Shown here: one piece after another, positions 8,242 to 19,587 of the stretch
How the letters are laid out: every line of letters starts with the position of its first letter
How positions within the stretch are numbered: position 1 is the first letter of the stretch
NCBI GenBank assembly: GCA_937896905.1
Contig: CALBOE010000006.1
Coordinates: 124,001-188,000 of the forward strand
Direction of reading: 5' to 3'
DNA length: 64,000 bases
Origin: an uncultured Clostridia bacterium
GTDB lineage: Bacteria > Bacillota > Clostridia > Christensenellales > UBA1242
The notes under the pieces: generated by a model
What the model was told of the DNA's origin: nothing
The model's database searches: none
Seen by the model: the letters and a program-made list of their open reading frames with translations, nothing else
Translations under genes and position numbers: made by a program

Positions 8242-8247
8242 AAAATC

Positions 8248-8275
8248 ATTTTATCACAACAAAGGTAAATGTCAA
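8248..8275 (-). promoter_or_regulatory. sigma-A promoter of queH, leaderless
   Basis: Consensus TTGACA (8270-8275), 16 nt, TAAAAT (8248-8253), then 6 nt to the ATG at 8241. It sits in the 37 bp after the giant lipoprotein gene, so queH can be transcribed on its own. Confidence 0.7.
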
Positions 8276-8278
8276 TAT

Positions 8279-11200
8279 TTAGTTTGTAAAATTACAATTA
8301 AACTTGAAATTAATTGTTATTTCCTCTTCGCCAGAATTAACAATAAAATGAGTAAATTTGAAATTAATAACATTATTGGTAATTTCATTTGCATTAACCG
8401 TTAACACAAACTCGTTATCCACCAAATTGTTATAATTCATTGTTACACCTTCTTCCAGTTCCTGTTCTTGCGGAATAATATTTGTGTTGAATTTACTTCG
8501 CAAGAAATTAAAGTTGAATGTAAATGTTCCGTTTGCCATTCCAGCCTGAATGCTGGCAAATTTAACATCATAACCAGAAATTCCTTTAAACATATAGAAA
8601 TCTGCCATTTTTGGAACTGAGGCATCTGTATAACTGAATGAAACTAGATAAACTGCTGTTGCATCTCCCGCCGTGCCAGATTGAACATCTTGTTGAGCAA
8701 ACACCAAGGTCACATTGCTATATCCGTCTTTAAACCAAGCATCAAATTCATTCACTTTTGAACCCAAAACATACATTCTGCGTGTTAATTCCAAATTTAG
8801 TTTGGTTATTTCGTTGGTTAAAACATTGTCGAATAGCAAATCTGCATAATAATTTTCTGCCAATTTAGCATTTGCAATTGTTGCCACTTTGCTGTGCAAC
8901 CCACCATTAAACACTAAACATTCGCCCAAAGTGTTATATCCAAAGTTAATGCTGTTAAACAAATCTTCGCTTGAATATAAGCCAACCATTAACCCTAAAA
9001 CATTGGCATGCACAACTGCACCATCAACATCTGTGCGGTTTACATTATAAGTGTAGAACCTATGTAAATTTTCAAACCAATAGTTCAAAGTTTCCTTTGT
9101 TAAGCTAACATTGTTAACTGTTGATGTTACGCCAAACGTAATCTGTTTTGGAATAACACTCTCAAATTCTTGATCGCTAAAATTCAACGAACCTGGGCCA
9201 CCAGAGATCATTCTTTTGTAAATTAACATATCACTTGGGTTAGCCGTGCCAACATTTGAATAATCGGCAGCAACAACACCGCCCGTGTAAGTTGCAAACA
9301 ACTGACCGTCGAATGTCACATTCCAAACAGAGCCGTTAATATTTCTGCCAATAATGCCACCCACATTTGCACTGGTACCATCTGCAATGTTTGCTTTAAC
9401 TGTTCCACCGTTAATGTATCCGCCCAAATTCAGTCCAACCAAGCCCGCAGAAACATTTTTCGAGTTTTTAAACACATTATCTGCCAAACATTCCACATTA
9501 GAGTTGATTATTTTCCCTCTATTCTCGCCCACCAAAGCGCCAGAATATTGGCTGCCAGAAAGTGCTCCGCCAAACACATTTACAGTTGCCTGGTCTACCC
9601 AAACACGTTCGCCAACCAAACCGAAAGCCGCTCCAACTGTGTCGCCAACAAGAATTAATGAGCCTTCAACCAAAATGTCTTTTACAGAATAGAAACCCCT
9701 ATCCAAACTTCTATCGTTAATGTTATAGTTGCCTGTGTCGTAGGCATCTAAAATTCCAGCAACACTTCCGGCATAGTAAACTTCGTTTAAGTTATAAGAT
9801 TCTTCAAACCTTATCTGCCTTGCAGAGTTGTTTTTAGATAGATAAATTGAATATCTGTTGCCGGCATCTGTTCTTGTGCTGTTAACACTAACCGAACTTG
9901 AAATGTTTTGAACATTAAATTTCCCGCGCATAATGCCAACTAAGCCACCAACCGCATTGCCACCAACAACAACATTTTCGCTTTCAATGTCTATTGCATA
10001 AAGATTAAAGTCGGTTGCCATTCCAGCCAAGCCACCAACTGCAGTTGTTTTGGTTGCGTAAATGGAAGTAATAATAAGGTCTATATTACTTATGGTGTTA
10101 AGAACAGACGTATCTTCTCCACCAACCAAAGCTTTAAACAAACCAATGGAATCTAGGGCATTTGGAGAATATAATTTCAAGCCAGAAATGTCCATATTAT
10201 TTCCTTGAATGTTGCCTTTAAAGGTTAAAGAACTTACTGCCGGATTAACATACTCTGAAAGGTCTATGTCGTTTACAATTCTAAAATATTTGTTGCAATT
10301 ATCCTCACTAGAAAGATAATAATTCCAAGAAGTTAAGTCGTAAATTAAAATTGGATTGTTTCTTCTGCCGTAATTAGCGTCAACGTATCTGTACGAAAGG
10401 GTTTGTTCGCCCCCAACTTCTTCTTTAACAAATTGTTCTATTGTTCTTAATCCATAATATTTATCTTTATTTGCAACGGCATCTGTTTGAATTCCTTTGT
10501 ATTGAATAATTCCAGACGCTGCACTTAACCTTGGGCTTAAACCATCTAAAATCCAAATAGCCGATTCATTGTCGCCAAAAGATAATTTTGCATAACTTTC
10601 CTGGCTTGTTTTGTTGTGGCTAGAAATTGTTGTTAACCCATCAACCTTGTTTTCGTATCCGGTAACATCAATTTTAATTTCGTAACAATCAACAATTCCT
10701 GTTGCGTGCGCTGGTGCAAACATATTAAGTAATGGGGTTTTTGCGCCACCATTAATATAGGAGTAACTTGTAGAAACTGTTCCGCTGTTTTCTAAAACAA
10801 AACCAGAGAAAATGTTGTTACTTGTGTCGCCAACCTTTTCAACATCAACATAGCAATCCGAAATTGTGCCAGAGTTTGTGTAGGCAAAGCCTGCAGAATA
10901 GTCCTTTGCTGAAATATTGCCAATAGACCTTGAAGTGCTGGTGTGGTAGCTAATTCCACCATCAAAGTAGCTCATAGAAATTTCGCCACTGTTTTCAACA
11001 ACAAAACCCGCAACTTTAATGTAGTAAGGCGTAATTACGTCTGTGTTGTAGGCATAAATTAAGCCTTTTCCAGTTCCATCTGCCGTTGCGCTTTCGCTTG
11101 CATCAAACCAAGAAGACGAAATTTTCCCGGCATTGGAGAAAACAAACCCAGCAATGTTTGCCTTGCCAAAAATTTGAAGTTCGCTTGCTGAGTGAGTAAT

Positions 11201-14200
11201 TCTACCTGTTGAAGTGTTGTTAGCAACCAAACCGCCAACATTGAAGTTAACGTTGTCGCCCGCAAGTTTATCTTCAACTCTGCTTGCTCTTAACGCAATA
11301 TTACCAGAAACCAAACAGTTTGTTATAATTCCGCTGTTATTTGCAGTTATTCCGCCAAATGCTGCCATTGTGTAGTCCACCGAACTATCGTTGCACAAAT
11401 CCACATATTTTGTAACTACAAACGTGGAAGCTTGCGAAAGCACCCAACTGCCTAAGTTGTATTTAACTGCCAAGTTAGAAACTAACATATTTTCATACAC
11501 TTGCTTAAACAGTCCTGCGCTAATTTCTTCTTCTGCAAAGGCACCAAAACTGTTAATTGTTATGGTGTGCCCGTTTCCATCAAACACATCTAACTTAACA
11601 TCAATTGGAACATAGTGTTCTAAAACAATATCGCAACCTAATGCATAAACAGCATTATCGCTTGTCATTGCTTCAAATTCGGTTTGATTTGTTACAACTT
11701 TTGGCTCTAAATGAGATGTTTTTTTAGAGAACTTTAACTCATACTCAAACATTTTTTCTTCGCCATCTTCACTTAACACCCAATTGTAGCCATTTATTGC
11801 GTCGAACGTTAAACCAAAGGTTAGGTTTAGTCGACTGTTTTGTGCCAATTCGTCATTAACACTAAGTTTAATGCCTTTGCCAGATTCCAAATATAGATTT
11901 ACTGTTGTTTCTGGCTGACCTGCTGGCAAAATGGTTAAATATTTAGGAATGTTATCGCTGCCGTCTTTAAGGGCAAAATTGAAATCTCTTAAAATATCGT
12001 TAATAAATTTAATTGTTCCCATTTGAATGTTAGGGTTATACCTATATTCATTAGTCCAATAAGACGTTCCATCTAGGAAACTTATATCGGTTGGTTTAAA
12101 GTATAATTCCAAATCTAACGTTTCGCCAAAGTTACCTGCAATGTAGCCACTTACTGTGTTTGTTACGCTAACATTGTGAATTACAAACGGAACAATAACA
12201 AATTCAACACTGTCTTTACCAATTTCAAAATTGCCGTTATCTAAGGTTAGGGTTGTTGTAACATCTATCCTTAACGTTGCCCCCATTAAACTTGCATCAT
12301 ATTTTTCACTAACCAAACGATAGAAACCGCCCCCAAGGTTATAAAAACTATAATACTCACCAACATTTTCAATCGTTTCTTTGTTTGACAAAGTTAATGT
12401 TAATTTTGCATCTACATTGCCATCGGAATTTTTAGTTTTAACAACAAAGCGTGTGTCCACCCCGTTTGCTAAGTATAGCATTGTGCCATCTTTCACATCA
12501 TTAAGTTTTCCATCTGGGTTAACATTGGTTATTGTTATTTCTGGCAACATTTTAACATCTATGTTAACAATTTTGCTTGAAAGTTCAATGCCACCGTTTA
12601 AATATGCAACAACCTTAACTTGATGCATTTTAGAATCGTACGCTTTGCTGATTGTTGTTCTAACATAAATTGCACCATCTTGTTTAATTAACTTAATTCC
12701 TAAACCGTCGCTTGAAACGTCTGTTGGAATTAATCCTCCATTTGACGTTTTAATTTGTTCAAACACAATTTCTTGGTTGCCCGTTATGTCACTAATTTCT
12801 AAGTAATCGTAATAACTGTTGTTTGGTGCAATGTTAATAACCATCAAACCATTACCAACTGGGCGCAATGTTAAATCCTGCTTAAATTCGCCATTTTCTT
12901 GTTTAATGTAATTATTAATGGTTATATCGTTAATTCTTTGTGGAAGAACAACAAAATCTGCCTCGGCAACAATTCCAGTTTCGTAGTAAGTTCCATCGCT
13001 TTGCTCTTTTAATATTGTGTAAACAACTTTAAATTCTCGTTTTTCGTTACCATAAATGTTGTTTGTGAAAAGTTTATATTTTAGCGTTTGCAACCCAGAA
13101 ACCACTTCTTTCGCAAAGTTAATGCATACCAGTTCAACACTTGTTGTTTCGCATAAAATCTCTTCGCCGTTTTGCTTAATAACTTCATAAACTTTTGCCT
13201 GAACACAACATTCTGTTAGCGCCAAATCTGTTTTAATATATGCCGTAAGTTCGGTGTTATCGTTAGGGTATAACACAGCAGAGTTAATATCTAATGCTAT
13301 GTCCTTAGCTCCGGCAAATGTTATAAGTTCAAACTCTTTAACCATGCCACTTTCACATAAAACCTCAATTTCTTCATTGGCATATTTAATAACTGTATAA
13401 GGTTTAACAGTAATAGTAAACTGACCGCTAACTGTGTTTAAAACATTAATACTTAAAGGTGTTGCTGGATCTAAAACCACCGTCATAACACCATCTTCTG
13501 TTGCCGCCACTTTACCGCTTATGTTAAGGTAATCTGCAATTTCTTGCCCCGCCTCTAACTCGCCAGCATATTTAACCGCAACTTCAAGCCAAATATCGTC
13601 CGAAACTTGATACGAATAACTTGTTCCATTTTCGCCCATCAAACTGCCAGAAGTTATAACGTAATATTGTTTTCCGCTGTGCTTTGCAATATTTTGTTGA
13701 ATGTTGTTAACGTCTTGAACGTTTGTTAAACTGTCGGTTAAAACATAATTGTCACCAACCGGGCGCACAATGTGAATTGTTAATGTGTCGCCAACGGAAG
13801 CATTAAGCACCGACCGTATTGTTAAGGTTACCACACCTGTTCCTTTAACAACAACTTTGTTATTAACAACTTCCAAAATTGAAGAGTTGCTAGAGGTTGC
13901 TTCTACCCTAATTCCTAGTATTGTTTCTGGCATATAGGATATTTCCATTAAACCCTTGCCAAAAGAACTAGCGTTGTTATCTATATAATATGTATTATAT
14001 CTTTCTGTTAAAGCATTGTAAATTTCAATATAATTAGTGTTAGAGGTACTTAAATTAAATTCATAGTACTCAAGTTTAATAAGTTTAGGATATTTATTAT
14101 CCACTAGATATTCGTCATTTCCCACCAAAGAAATTTTTGTTGGAACAAGTTCAAATATTGGATTGTTGTTTTCGTCTAGCAAATAAACAAATCCGCCATT

Positions 14201-17200
14201 AACATTTGTTGTTGCACCCCAAACTTCATTTGCAAAGGTTTCGTCTTGTTTTAAATCAAAATCTAATGCCAATGTTCCAATTTTTTCACCTTCTGGTTTT
14301 GTGCTTAAAACATAGTAAGAAAGGTTGGCTTTCATTAAATCGTTGTTGTTTAAAACTCTTGCCGCGCCATTCGACATTAAAGTGTTATAAATGCCTGTTA
14401 ACTCTCCCATAAAATAGGTGTTTACAGCAATGGTGTAATTTTGAACACTACAAGCCAATCCTCCAACTTGATTGTTAGATTTTAGATATCCGTTAACACT
14501 GCTTTTGCTAATTGCTAAAATGACATTGTCGCCTTCAACTAGATTTGTGCAGCTGCTGTTTGCTCCACCAACTATTCCACCAACATAATTTTCAGCTAAA
14601 ACATCTGCAAGTCCACCGTTAAATGTTGTTTCTATATTAGAATAGTTCCACCTATAACTCATAAACGAGCAATATTCAAACCACCCATTTTGAGAGTACC
14701 CTGCAATTCCGCCAACAAACGACTTTCCTTGCAACACACTTTCGGTTGAGGTTGCAAACACTTGATAGCGGCAAAGGTTATATTTTCCGTTTATGTCGTA
14801 ACCAACAATGCCGCCAACACGATTTCTTCCTTTAACTTGAACGTTAGAGGTGACATTAGAAATGTGCATTGTTACACTTTCTTCCACAACAATGTTTGCC
14901 ACGTCTTGATTTTCATACTGCACTTGAACTTTTGTTTCGTATAGTTTTTGGTCTTTTTCGCTGTAGGCTCGGCCGTCTAACCTGCCCACAACACCACCAA
15001 CATTATCGTGACTAGCATTAATAATGCCTGCAACATAAGCATTTTTTATTGTGCCCGAAGTTGCAACTCCACCCCTTATTAGTGTGGAGTTTAAACCCAC
15101 AACGCCACCAACGGCACCAAATATTTCGGCTTTTTGTTCCGCTTCTGCAGCAATTTTAGTTAAATTAGAAACAATGTTTACACTACTTAACACGCCTTCG
15201 TTGGCAACATACACACCAAATTGAACGCCTTGCTGGTTATTCTCAGGAATGCAACCAGTAATAGTGCCCTGATTTAAGCCCACCAATCCACCAAAGAACA
15301 TCTTTCCGCTGCCAGAAAGCGCAATATCTCCCGTTGCTGCAGCAGAGGTTGTGGTGTAGGCAATTTCTCCTTGATTAACACCCACTAAACCTCCAAAATA
15401 TGAGGTAGCATCTAGCCCAACAATTTCATTGTTAGCGTTTATTTGTGAACTTCCATTCATTCTAACAGCAACATTATTAAGTATGCCACTGTTTCTGCCA
15501 ATAACCCCCAAATGCAACTCTGTGTTGCTTGCGGTTAAGGTTGTTTGATAATTATATTTAACTTCAAACACAACGTTATTAATAACACCAGTTTGCCCGT
15601 TTGTTCCGCTTCGTAAAACTTTAATAAGGTTAGGACGCTGAATATTTAATTCTCCAACAAGCAATTTTAATGGTTGGTTATTAAGTGTGTTAATAACCCC
15701 CTTAAATTCTTCAATGTATTTAGAACCCTCGCTAATATCCACATTGGTCATTAACAAATAGTATTTACTCTTCATTGCTTCGCTGTTGTTAATTTCCCAA
15801 AAATCTTCCGCCGTGAAAATTTGATACGGATTTGCCCTAGTTCCATCGCTAAGCGACAAGGCAATTTTAACATATGCATTTTTATAAGCATACCTCAACG
15901 AAGCATACTCTGGTTCAAAAATCAAATCGGAAATATTTTCAAATCCTGCGGTTATGTTCTGGCTGTTAAGAACGTCTTTTGCAACAACAAAAACACTCAA
16001 ATTATTTAGTGCCGAAGCAGATAATTCGCCGTTTGCTTCCAAACTTAACTCTTCGTTGTTAACAATAACATCTGTGTTGTTAACATTGCCAAATTGGTCC
16101 ACAACAAAAAGCATAATTTCTGGCGATGTAACAACCCCAAGCGAAGCCAAATTTCTTGCATTAAAATAGTATTTTTCGCCCGCTTTAAGGCTTAAATGAA
16201 GTTGGTTATCCACAAAATGTGAGTCGCCATCCACAACAATTCGTTCAGTAAGCACAGGATTTCTAACAACAACCCTGCAAACATACGGGTGAATGGTGTT
16301 AAATTGTTTTATTTGCGCATAAATATCCACATAATATGAATTTGAACTTTGTGGCGAATTAAACTGAACCGTTATGCTGTTGTCGGTTTGATTTAATAAA
16401 GTTAATCTATCCCCATTTTCGGTGTACCAAACAACTTTAAAATAATCTGAACTTCCAGCAACAAACAACCCTAAAAGTTTCTTTTCTTCAAAGGTTTCTT
16501 CCGTAACTTCTGTGGCGCTATAAGTTTCGTTTTCAGAGTTGTATTCATAATAAACTGTGTTTGCGTCAAACACTGCATCTGCATCCAAAGCAGTGAAACT
16601 TCTGCCATCACCATTAAGGTTGTATTCTTCTATTTGTTGTTCTGCTTGAATGTGGTTCCACAACTCGGCATTTAAGGTTGTTAAGCTAAGAGTTGCAATG
16701 CCCAAATGACGATAATATGCGCCCAACCTGTCGTGAGAATAAACCGTTAAGTTTTCGGTTATTGTAAAATCTTCTCTGCCCTTAATTTGTTCATAAATAA
16801 AGAATGTTTTTAATATGGAAACAACTTCGTAACCGTTGGTTTTTGTTATGTTTTCAAAGGATAGCACCCTAACACTAATCATTAAAGTGGATTGAGTTTT
16901 CCCAATTTCTTGCGCATAGGTGCACTTGTTAAACAATATATTGGCGTTTGCATCTGTTGAAGTTATAGACAAAAACTCCCCATTTCCATCTAAAACCTCC
17001 GCAAAGCCAAAGCCTACAACATAGTCGTTAATAAATTGGTCGGCAATTTTAATGGCAATATTTGTGCTTTTGCCTCTTGCTGCAATATAGTCAACCAAAT
17101 AATCTTCAAACAAATAGGTTATGTTTTCGCCATCTTCTGTAATTGCATTGCTAAATAAATTGTTGCCTGTTTCAATGGTATATGAAATATCTTCTTCTGC

Positions 17201-19429
17201 TAAAGTTTCATAAACTAAGCAATTAATAACATAAGTGTAACCATTTGCATGTGTAAATGTGATGGTGTAATGCCCAACGTCAGTTTGAGAATTAAACACT
17301 AATAAAATTGCGTTGCCAGCCGCAGCTTCAGCTTTAAACAAATATTCAATTTCTGTGGTTGCTGTGTCTAGTTTTCCGTTGCCATCTGTTATATAATCAA
17401 ACTGCTTAATGGTTAATGGATTGCTTGCTCCGCCTTCAACCTTAACATCAAACGTGGTTGAAAGAATGGTTTTGCCCGCAAACCCCATAATAACATTCTT
17501 ATCTATGCTAAGCACGTTAACCTTGGCATCGGCATTATCTTCCCCCATCGCCCTGTCTAAATACAAGTTTTTAACTGTGGTAATGCTGTCGTCCGTTTCT
17601 TTAAAATATTCAATTATAATTTCGTCTTGGCTTCTTGTTAACTCGCCAGCATTAACAGCCATACTGCTAATTCCATCTAATCGGTTAAAGTGTAAAGTTT
17701 CAGAAATGCCAGAAATCCCTTCAAGATATTTTAGGTTTCCGCTATAAAATGTTTCTAATTCCAGTTGAAGTTCTTTAGAGTCTACCGAATTGTTTGTTTC
17801 AACATATTTAATATAAATATCGTTAGCGTTGGTTATTGTTTCGGAAACAAAAACTTTTTCATTTTCGTCAAAATAGAACTTCATAACACTTGTTCCATTG
17901 TGGAACTCTAGCAAATATTTAGTGCTTGCAAAACTTATTGTTTTTTCTGCACCATCGTCCATATAAACATATTCGTCTTGGGTGGAAACTTCGTCAAATG
18001 CGTTGCTTGTGTAAACCTTATTAACCCCAATTAAACGCTCGTCTTTCAATATGTAGGCGTTTAAAACCTCTGGCGCAACCTTAAACCTCATTGTTCTAAA
18101 ATCGGCATGGCAATAGTCAACAATAGGGTTAAAGCGGAAAAGCGCACCAAGAGCATTTGCTCCAGAAGTATAATAGTCAAATAAATTTATGCTACCATAA
18201 TCTTCCACCAACTGTCCTTGCATACTAACCTCAAAGCTGGTTGGCTTAATTTCGCTAATAACTTTAACAGTTTTGGTTATTCCCTCAAAGTTGCACGCAT
18301 ATTTTGGTTTTAAACGAATTGTAACCTCAACCTCTGATCCTGTGTAGGTGTTAGCTTGAACAATAACCTTATCGTTAGAAACAACTGCATACACCGCCAT
18401 GGAGGAGCTTTCGCATTCAACATCATAGTAGTTGAAATAATTGTTCTTTTGCGTTGCTAAAGATGTGTACTCATTGCCCAACTCGCCCACTTGCACATGC
18501 GATAAGGTGAACTGCACATTATTATAGTTGTATTTTATCCCAAGTTCATCTTCCGCAATGTCGGTATCGCCCGCAACAAGCACTATGGTGTCGTTAATAT
18601 AACTTTTGTGATTATCGTCTGTGGTTAATGCAAAGTTGCCCTCGCCAGTTGCAGAATCAACCAAGGGAGCAATAAATTTAATATCAACCTTTTTGCTTGT
18701 ATATTCTGTGGTTGCATAACCTTTCATATAGGTAACAGGAATCAATTCAATGCTTGTTCCAAACGCAACATTCTTATTTATTTTAAGCCCTGTTATGTAC
18801 AGCGTTTTGTCCAACAAAGAATCTTCATCTGTTGCAAAAGGGCTAGCCACTTCTGTAAACACATATTCAACCCCAACAGGAGGTTTGCTTGTTGCTGGTT
18901 TGAAATAAATTTTATCTGTGCTAGAAACCGGCTGCATGGAAACCATTGCAGAAGCGTCTAATTCAATAATTTCTGCCTGCTCGGTTGGAATTGCCACAAG
19001 ATACATATCTGTTGCAACTTCTAAGTTGTACGATTTTTGTTCAACAACCAAATCTATTTTATGCGATTTGCCAGACGATAAGTGCCTAACAATCAGTTTA
19101 CCCTTATTGCTGGAAAGTGCCGTAATTGTAACCGAGGCAGAATTGCCAACAATGTGCAAATCTTCCACACTTACAAAACCAGTTGGATATGATTCTATTA
19201 AAACCTTGCCAATATCCTCTTCTTTAATGCCATCAAACTGAATAAAAACTTCTTTGCTTCTATTTTCATTTGCGCCACTATCTAAACACAATGTTAAAGA
19301 ACTTATGGTTTCACCCGCGCCATCGTAAAACGACATTTGCAAATTACCATAAGCATCTTTACAGGCGGAAAAAACAAAACAACTTAACCCCGCCAATAAT
19401 ATAAAAATTAAACTAAATATTTTTTTCAT
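8279..19429 (-). CDS. giant surface lipoprotein with GLUG-type repeats
   Basis: The 3716-residue product starts with a lipoprotein signal peptide (MKKIFSLIFILLAGLSCFVFSAC, lipid-anchored Cys at 23), so it is exported and tethered to the outer membrane face. Long beta-rich regions follow. Three regions carry GLUG-like repeats with GGLVG or GGIVG cores (about residues 1200-1700, 2580-2980 and 3030-3410). Each opens with a phrase such as GTRANPYQIFTAEDFW or NNPILIYDLTSWNYYL followed by NDIDLSE-type text, a layout seen in bacterial adhesins. A bacterial Ig-like segment lies near 1840-1900. No LPXTG or other C-terminal anchor was seen. An adhesin or surface-layer role is likely but unproven. An AGGGG site precedes the ATG. 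The gene is 17 percent of the window and has no frameshift. Confidence 0.88.
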   Translation of the reverse strand: MKKIFSLIFILLAGLSCFVFSACKDAYGNLQMSFYDGAGETISSLTLCLDSGANENRSKEVFIQFDGIKEEDIGKVLIESYPTGFVSVEDLHIVGNSASVTITALSSNKGKLIVRHLSSGKSHKIDLVVEQKSYNLEVATDMYLVAIPTEQAEIIELDASAMVSMQPVSSTDKIYFKPATSKPPVGVEYVFTEVASPFATDEDSLLDKTLYITGLKINKNVAFGTSIELIPVTYMKGYATTEYTSKKVDIKFIAPLVDSATGEGNFALTTDDNHKSYINDTIVLVAGDTDIAEDELGIKYNYNNVQFTLSHVQVGELGNEYTSLATQKNNYFNYYDVECESSSMAVYAVVSNDKVIVQANTYTGSEVEVTIRLKPKYACNFEGITKTVKVISEIKPTSFEVSMQGQLVEDYGSINLFDYYTSGANALGALFRFNPIVDYCHADFRTMRFKVAPEVLNAYILKDERLIGVNKVYTSNAFDEVSTQDEYVYMDDGAEKTISFASTKYLLEFHNGTSVMKFYFDENEKVFVSETITNANDIYIKYVETNNSVDSKELQLELETFYSGNLKYLEGISGISETLHFNRLDGISSMAVNAGELTRSQDEIIIEYFKETDDSITTVKNLYLDRAMGEDNADAKVNVLSIDKNVIMGFAGKTILSTTFDVKVEGGASNPLTIKQFDYITDGNGKLDTATTEIEYLFKAEAAAGNAILLVFNSQTDVGHYTITFTHANGYTYVINCLVYETLAEEDISYTIETGNNLFSNAITEDGENITYLFEDYLVDYIAARGKSTNIAIKIADQFINDYVVGFGFAEVLDGNGEFLSITSTDANANILFNKCTYAQEIGKTQSTLMISVRVLSFENITKTNGYEVVSILKTFFIYEQIKGREDFTITENLTVYSHDRLGAYYRHLGIATLSLTTLNAELWNHIQAEQQIEEYNLNGDGRSFTALDADAVFDANTVYYEYNSENETYSATEVTEETFEEKKLLGLFVAGSSDYFKVVWYTENGDRLTLLNQTDNSITVQFNSPQSSNSYYVDIYAQIKQFNTIHPYVCRVVVRNPVLTERIVVDGDSHFVDNQLHLSLKAGEKYYFNARNLASLGVVTSPEIMLFVVDQFGNVNNTDVIVNNEELSLEANGELSASALNNLSVFVVAKDVLNSQNITAGFENISDLIFEPEYASLRYAYKNAYVKIALSLSDGTRANPYQIFTAEDFWEINNSEAMKSKYYLLMTNVDISEGSKYIEEFKGVINTLNNQPLKLLVGELNIQRPNLIKVLRSGTNGQTGVINNVVFEVKYNYQTTLTASNTELHLGVIGRNSGILNNVAVRMNGSSQINANNEIVGLDATSYFGGLVGVNQGEIAYTTTSAAATGDIALSGSGKMFFGGLVGLNQGTITGCIPENNQQGVQFGVYVANEGVLSSVNIVSNLTKIAAEAEQKAEIFGAVGGVVGLNSTLIRGGVATSGTIKNAYVAGIINASHDNVGGVVGRLDGRAYSEKDQKLYETKVQVQYENQDVANIVVEESVTMHISNVTSNVQVKGRNRVGGIVGYDINGKYNLCRYQVFATSTESVLQGKSFVGGIAGYSQNGWFEYCSFMSYRWNYSNIETTFNGGLADVLAENYVGGIVGGANSSCTNLVEGDNVILAISKSSVNGYLKSNNQVGGLACSVQNYTIAVNTYFMGELTGIYNTLMSNGAARVLNNNDLMKANLSYYVLSTKPEGEKIGTLALDFDLKQDETFANEVWGATTNVNGGFVYLLDENNNPIFELVPTKISLVGNDEYLVDNKYPKLIKLEYYEFNLSTSNTNYIEIYNALTERYNTYYIDNNASSFGKGLMEISYMPETILGIRVEATSSNSSILEVVNNKVVVKGTGVVTLTIRSVLNASVGDTLTIHIVRPVGDNYVLTDSLTNVQDVNNIQQNIAKHSGKQYYVITSGSLMGENGTSYSYQVSDDIWLEVAVKYAGELEAGQEIADYLNISGKVAATEDGVMTVVLDPATPLSINVLNTVSGQFTITVKPYTVIKYANEEIEVLCESGMVKEFELITFAGAKDIALDINSAVLYPNDNTELTAYIKTDLALTECCVQAKVYEVIKQNGEEILCETTSVELVCINFAKEVVSGLQTLKYKLFTNNIYGNEKREFKVVYTILKEQSDGTYYETGIVAEADFVVLPQRINDITINNYIKQENGEFKQDLTLRPVGNGLMVINIAPNNSYYDYLEISDITGNQEIVFEQIKTSNGGLIPTDVSSDGLGIKLIKQDGAIYVRTTISKAYDSKMHQVKVVAYLNGGIELSSKIVNIDVKMLPEITITNVNPDGKLNDVKDGTMLYLANGVDTRFVVKTKNSDGNVDAKLTLTLSNKETIENVGEYYSFYNLGGGFYRLVSEKYDASLMGATLRIDVTTTLTLDNGNFEIGKDSVEFVIVPFVIHNVSVTNTVSGYIAGNFGETLDLELYFKPTDISFLDGTSYWTNEYRYNPNIQMGTIKFINDILRDFNFALKDGSDNIPKYLTILPAGQPETTVNLYLESGKGIKLSVNDELAQNSRLNLTFGLTFDAINGYNWVLSEDGEEKMFEYELKFSKKTSHLEPKVVTNQTEFEAMTSDNAVYALGCDIVLEHYVPIDVKLDVFDGNGHTITINSFGAFAEEEISAGLFKQVYENMLVSNLAVKYNLGSWVLSQASTFVVTKYVDLCNDSSVDYTMAAFGGITANNSGIITNCLVSGNIALRASRVEDKLAGDNVNFNVGGLVANNTSTGRITHSASELQIFGKANIAGFVFSNAGKISSSWFDASESATADGTGKGLIYAYNTDVITPYYIKVAGFVVENSGEISMSYFDGGISYHTSTSRSIGNISAKDYSAGFAYTNSGTISDCYVDVEKVGDTSNNIFSGFVLENSGTVSTSYSYINGGAKTPLLNMFAPAHATGIVDCYEIKIDVTGYENKVDGLTTISSHNKTSQESYAKLSFGDNESAIWILDGLSPRLSAASGIIQYKGIQTDAVANKDKYYGLRTIEQFVKEEVGGEQTLSYRYVDANYGRRNNPILIYDLTSWNYYLSSEDNCNKYFRIVNDIDLSEYVNPAVSSLTFKGNIQGNNMDISGLKLYSPNALDSIGLFKALVGGEDTSVLNTISNIDLIITSIYATKTTAVGGLAGMATDFNLYAIDIESENVVVGGNAVGGLVGIMRGKFNVQNISSSVSVNSTRTDAGNRYSIYLSKNNSARQIRFEESYNLNEVYYAGSVAGILDAYDTGNYNINDRSLDRGFYSVKDILVEGSLILVGDTVGAAFGLVGERVWVDQATVNVFGGALSGSQYSGALVGENRGKIINSNVECLADNVFKNSKNVSAGLVGLNLGGYINGGTVKANIADGTSANVGGIIGRNINGSVWNVTFDGQLFATYTGGVVAADYSNVGTANPSDMLIYKRMISGGPGSLNFSDQEFESVIPKQITFGVTSTVNNVSLTKETLNYWFENLHRFYTYNVNRTDVDGAVVHANVLGLMVGLYSSEDLFNSINFGYNTLGECLVFNGGLHSKVATIANAKLAENYYADLLFDNVLTNEITKLNLELTRRMYVLGSKVNEFDAWFKDGYSNVTLVFAQQDVQSGTAGDATAVYLVSFSYTDASVPKMADFYMFKGISGYDVKFASIQAGMANGTFTFNFNFLRSKFNTNIIPQEQELEEGVTMNYNNLVDNEFVLTVNANEITNNVINFKFTHFIVNSGEEEITINFKFNCNFTN

Positions 19430-19497
19430 TTTTTCCCCTGATGAAATTAATTTAACCTAAAATGCCATAAATATTTTTGAATTAATTAATTTATAAT

Positions 19498-19527
19498 ATT
19501 ATAAATTTTTATGTAATAATTTGTCAA
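19498..19527 (-). promoter_or_regulatory. sigma-A promoter of the giant lipoprotein
   Basis: TTGACA (19522-19527), 18 nt, TATAAT (19498-19503). The leader would be about 60 nt and ends with AGGGG just before the ATG at 19429. Confidence 0.65.
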
Positions 19528-19551
19528 ATGAAATTAAAATAAACATATTTA
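19523..19551 (+). promoter_or_regulatory. possible sigma-E-type promoter of yabPQ
   Basis: GTCAAAT (19523-19529), 14 nt, CATATTTA (19544-19551) resembles the sporulation sigma-E consensus, and yabP/yabQ homologues are known sigma-E genes in Bacillus. No good sigma-A promoter is visible upstream of yabP. In AT-rich DNA such a match can arise by chance. Confidence 0.35.
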
Positions 19552-19587
19552 TTTTTTGGAAAATATATAAAATAAAAGGGAGGAATA

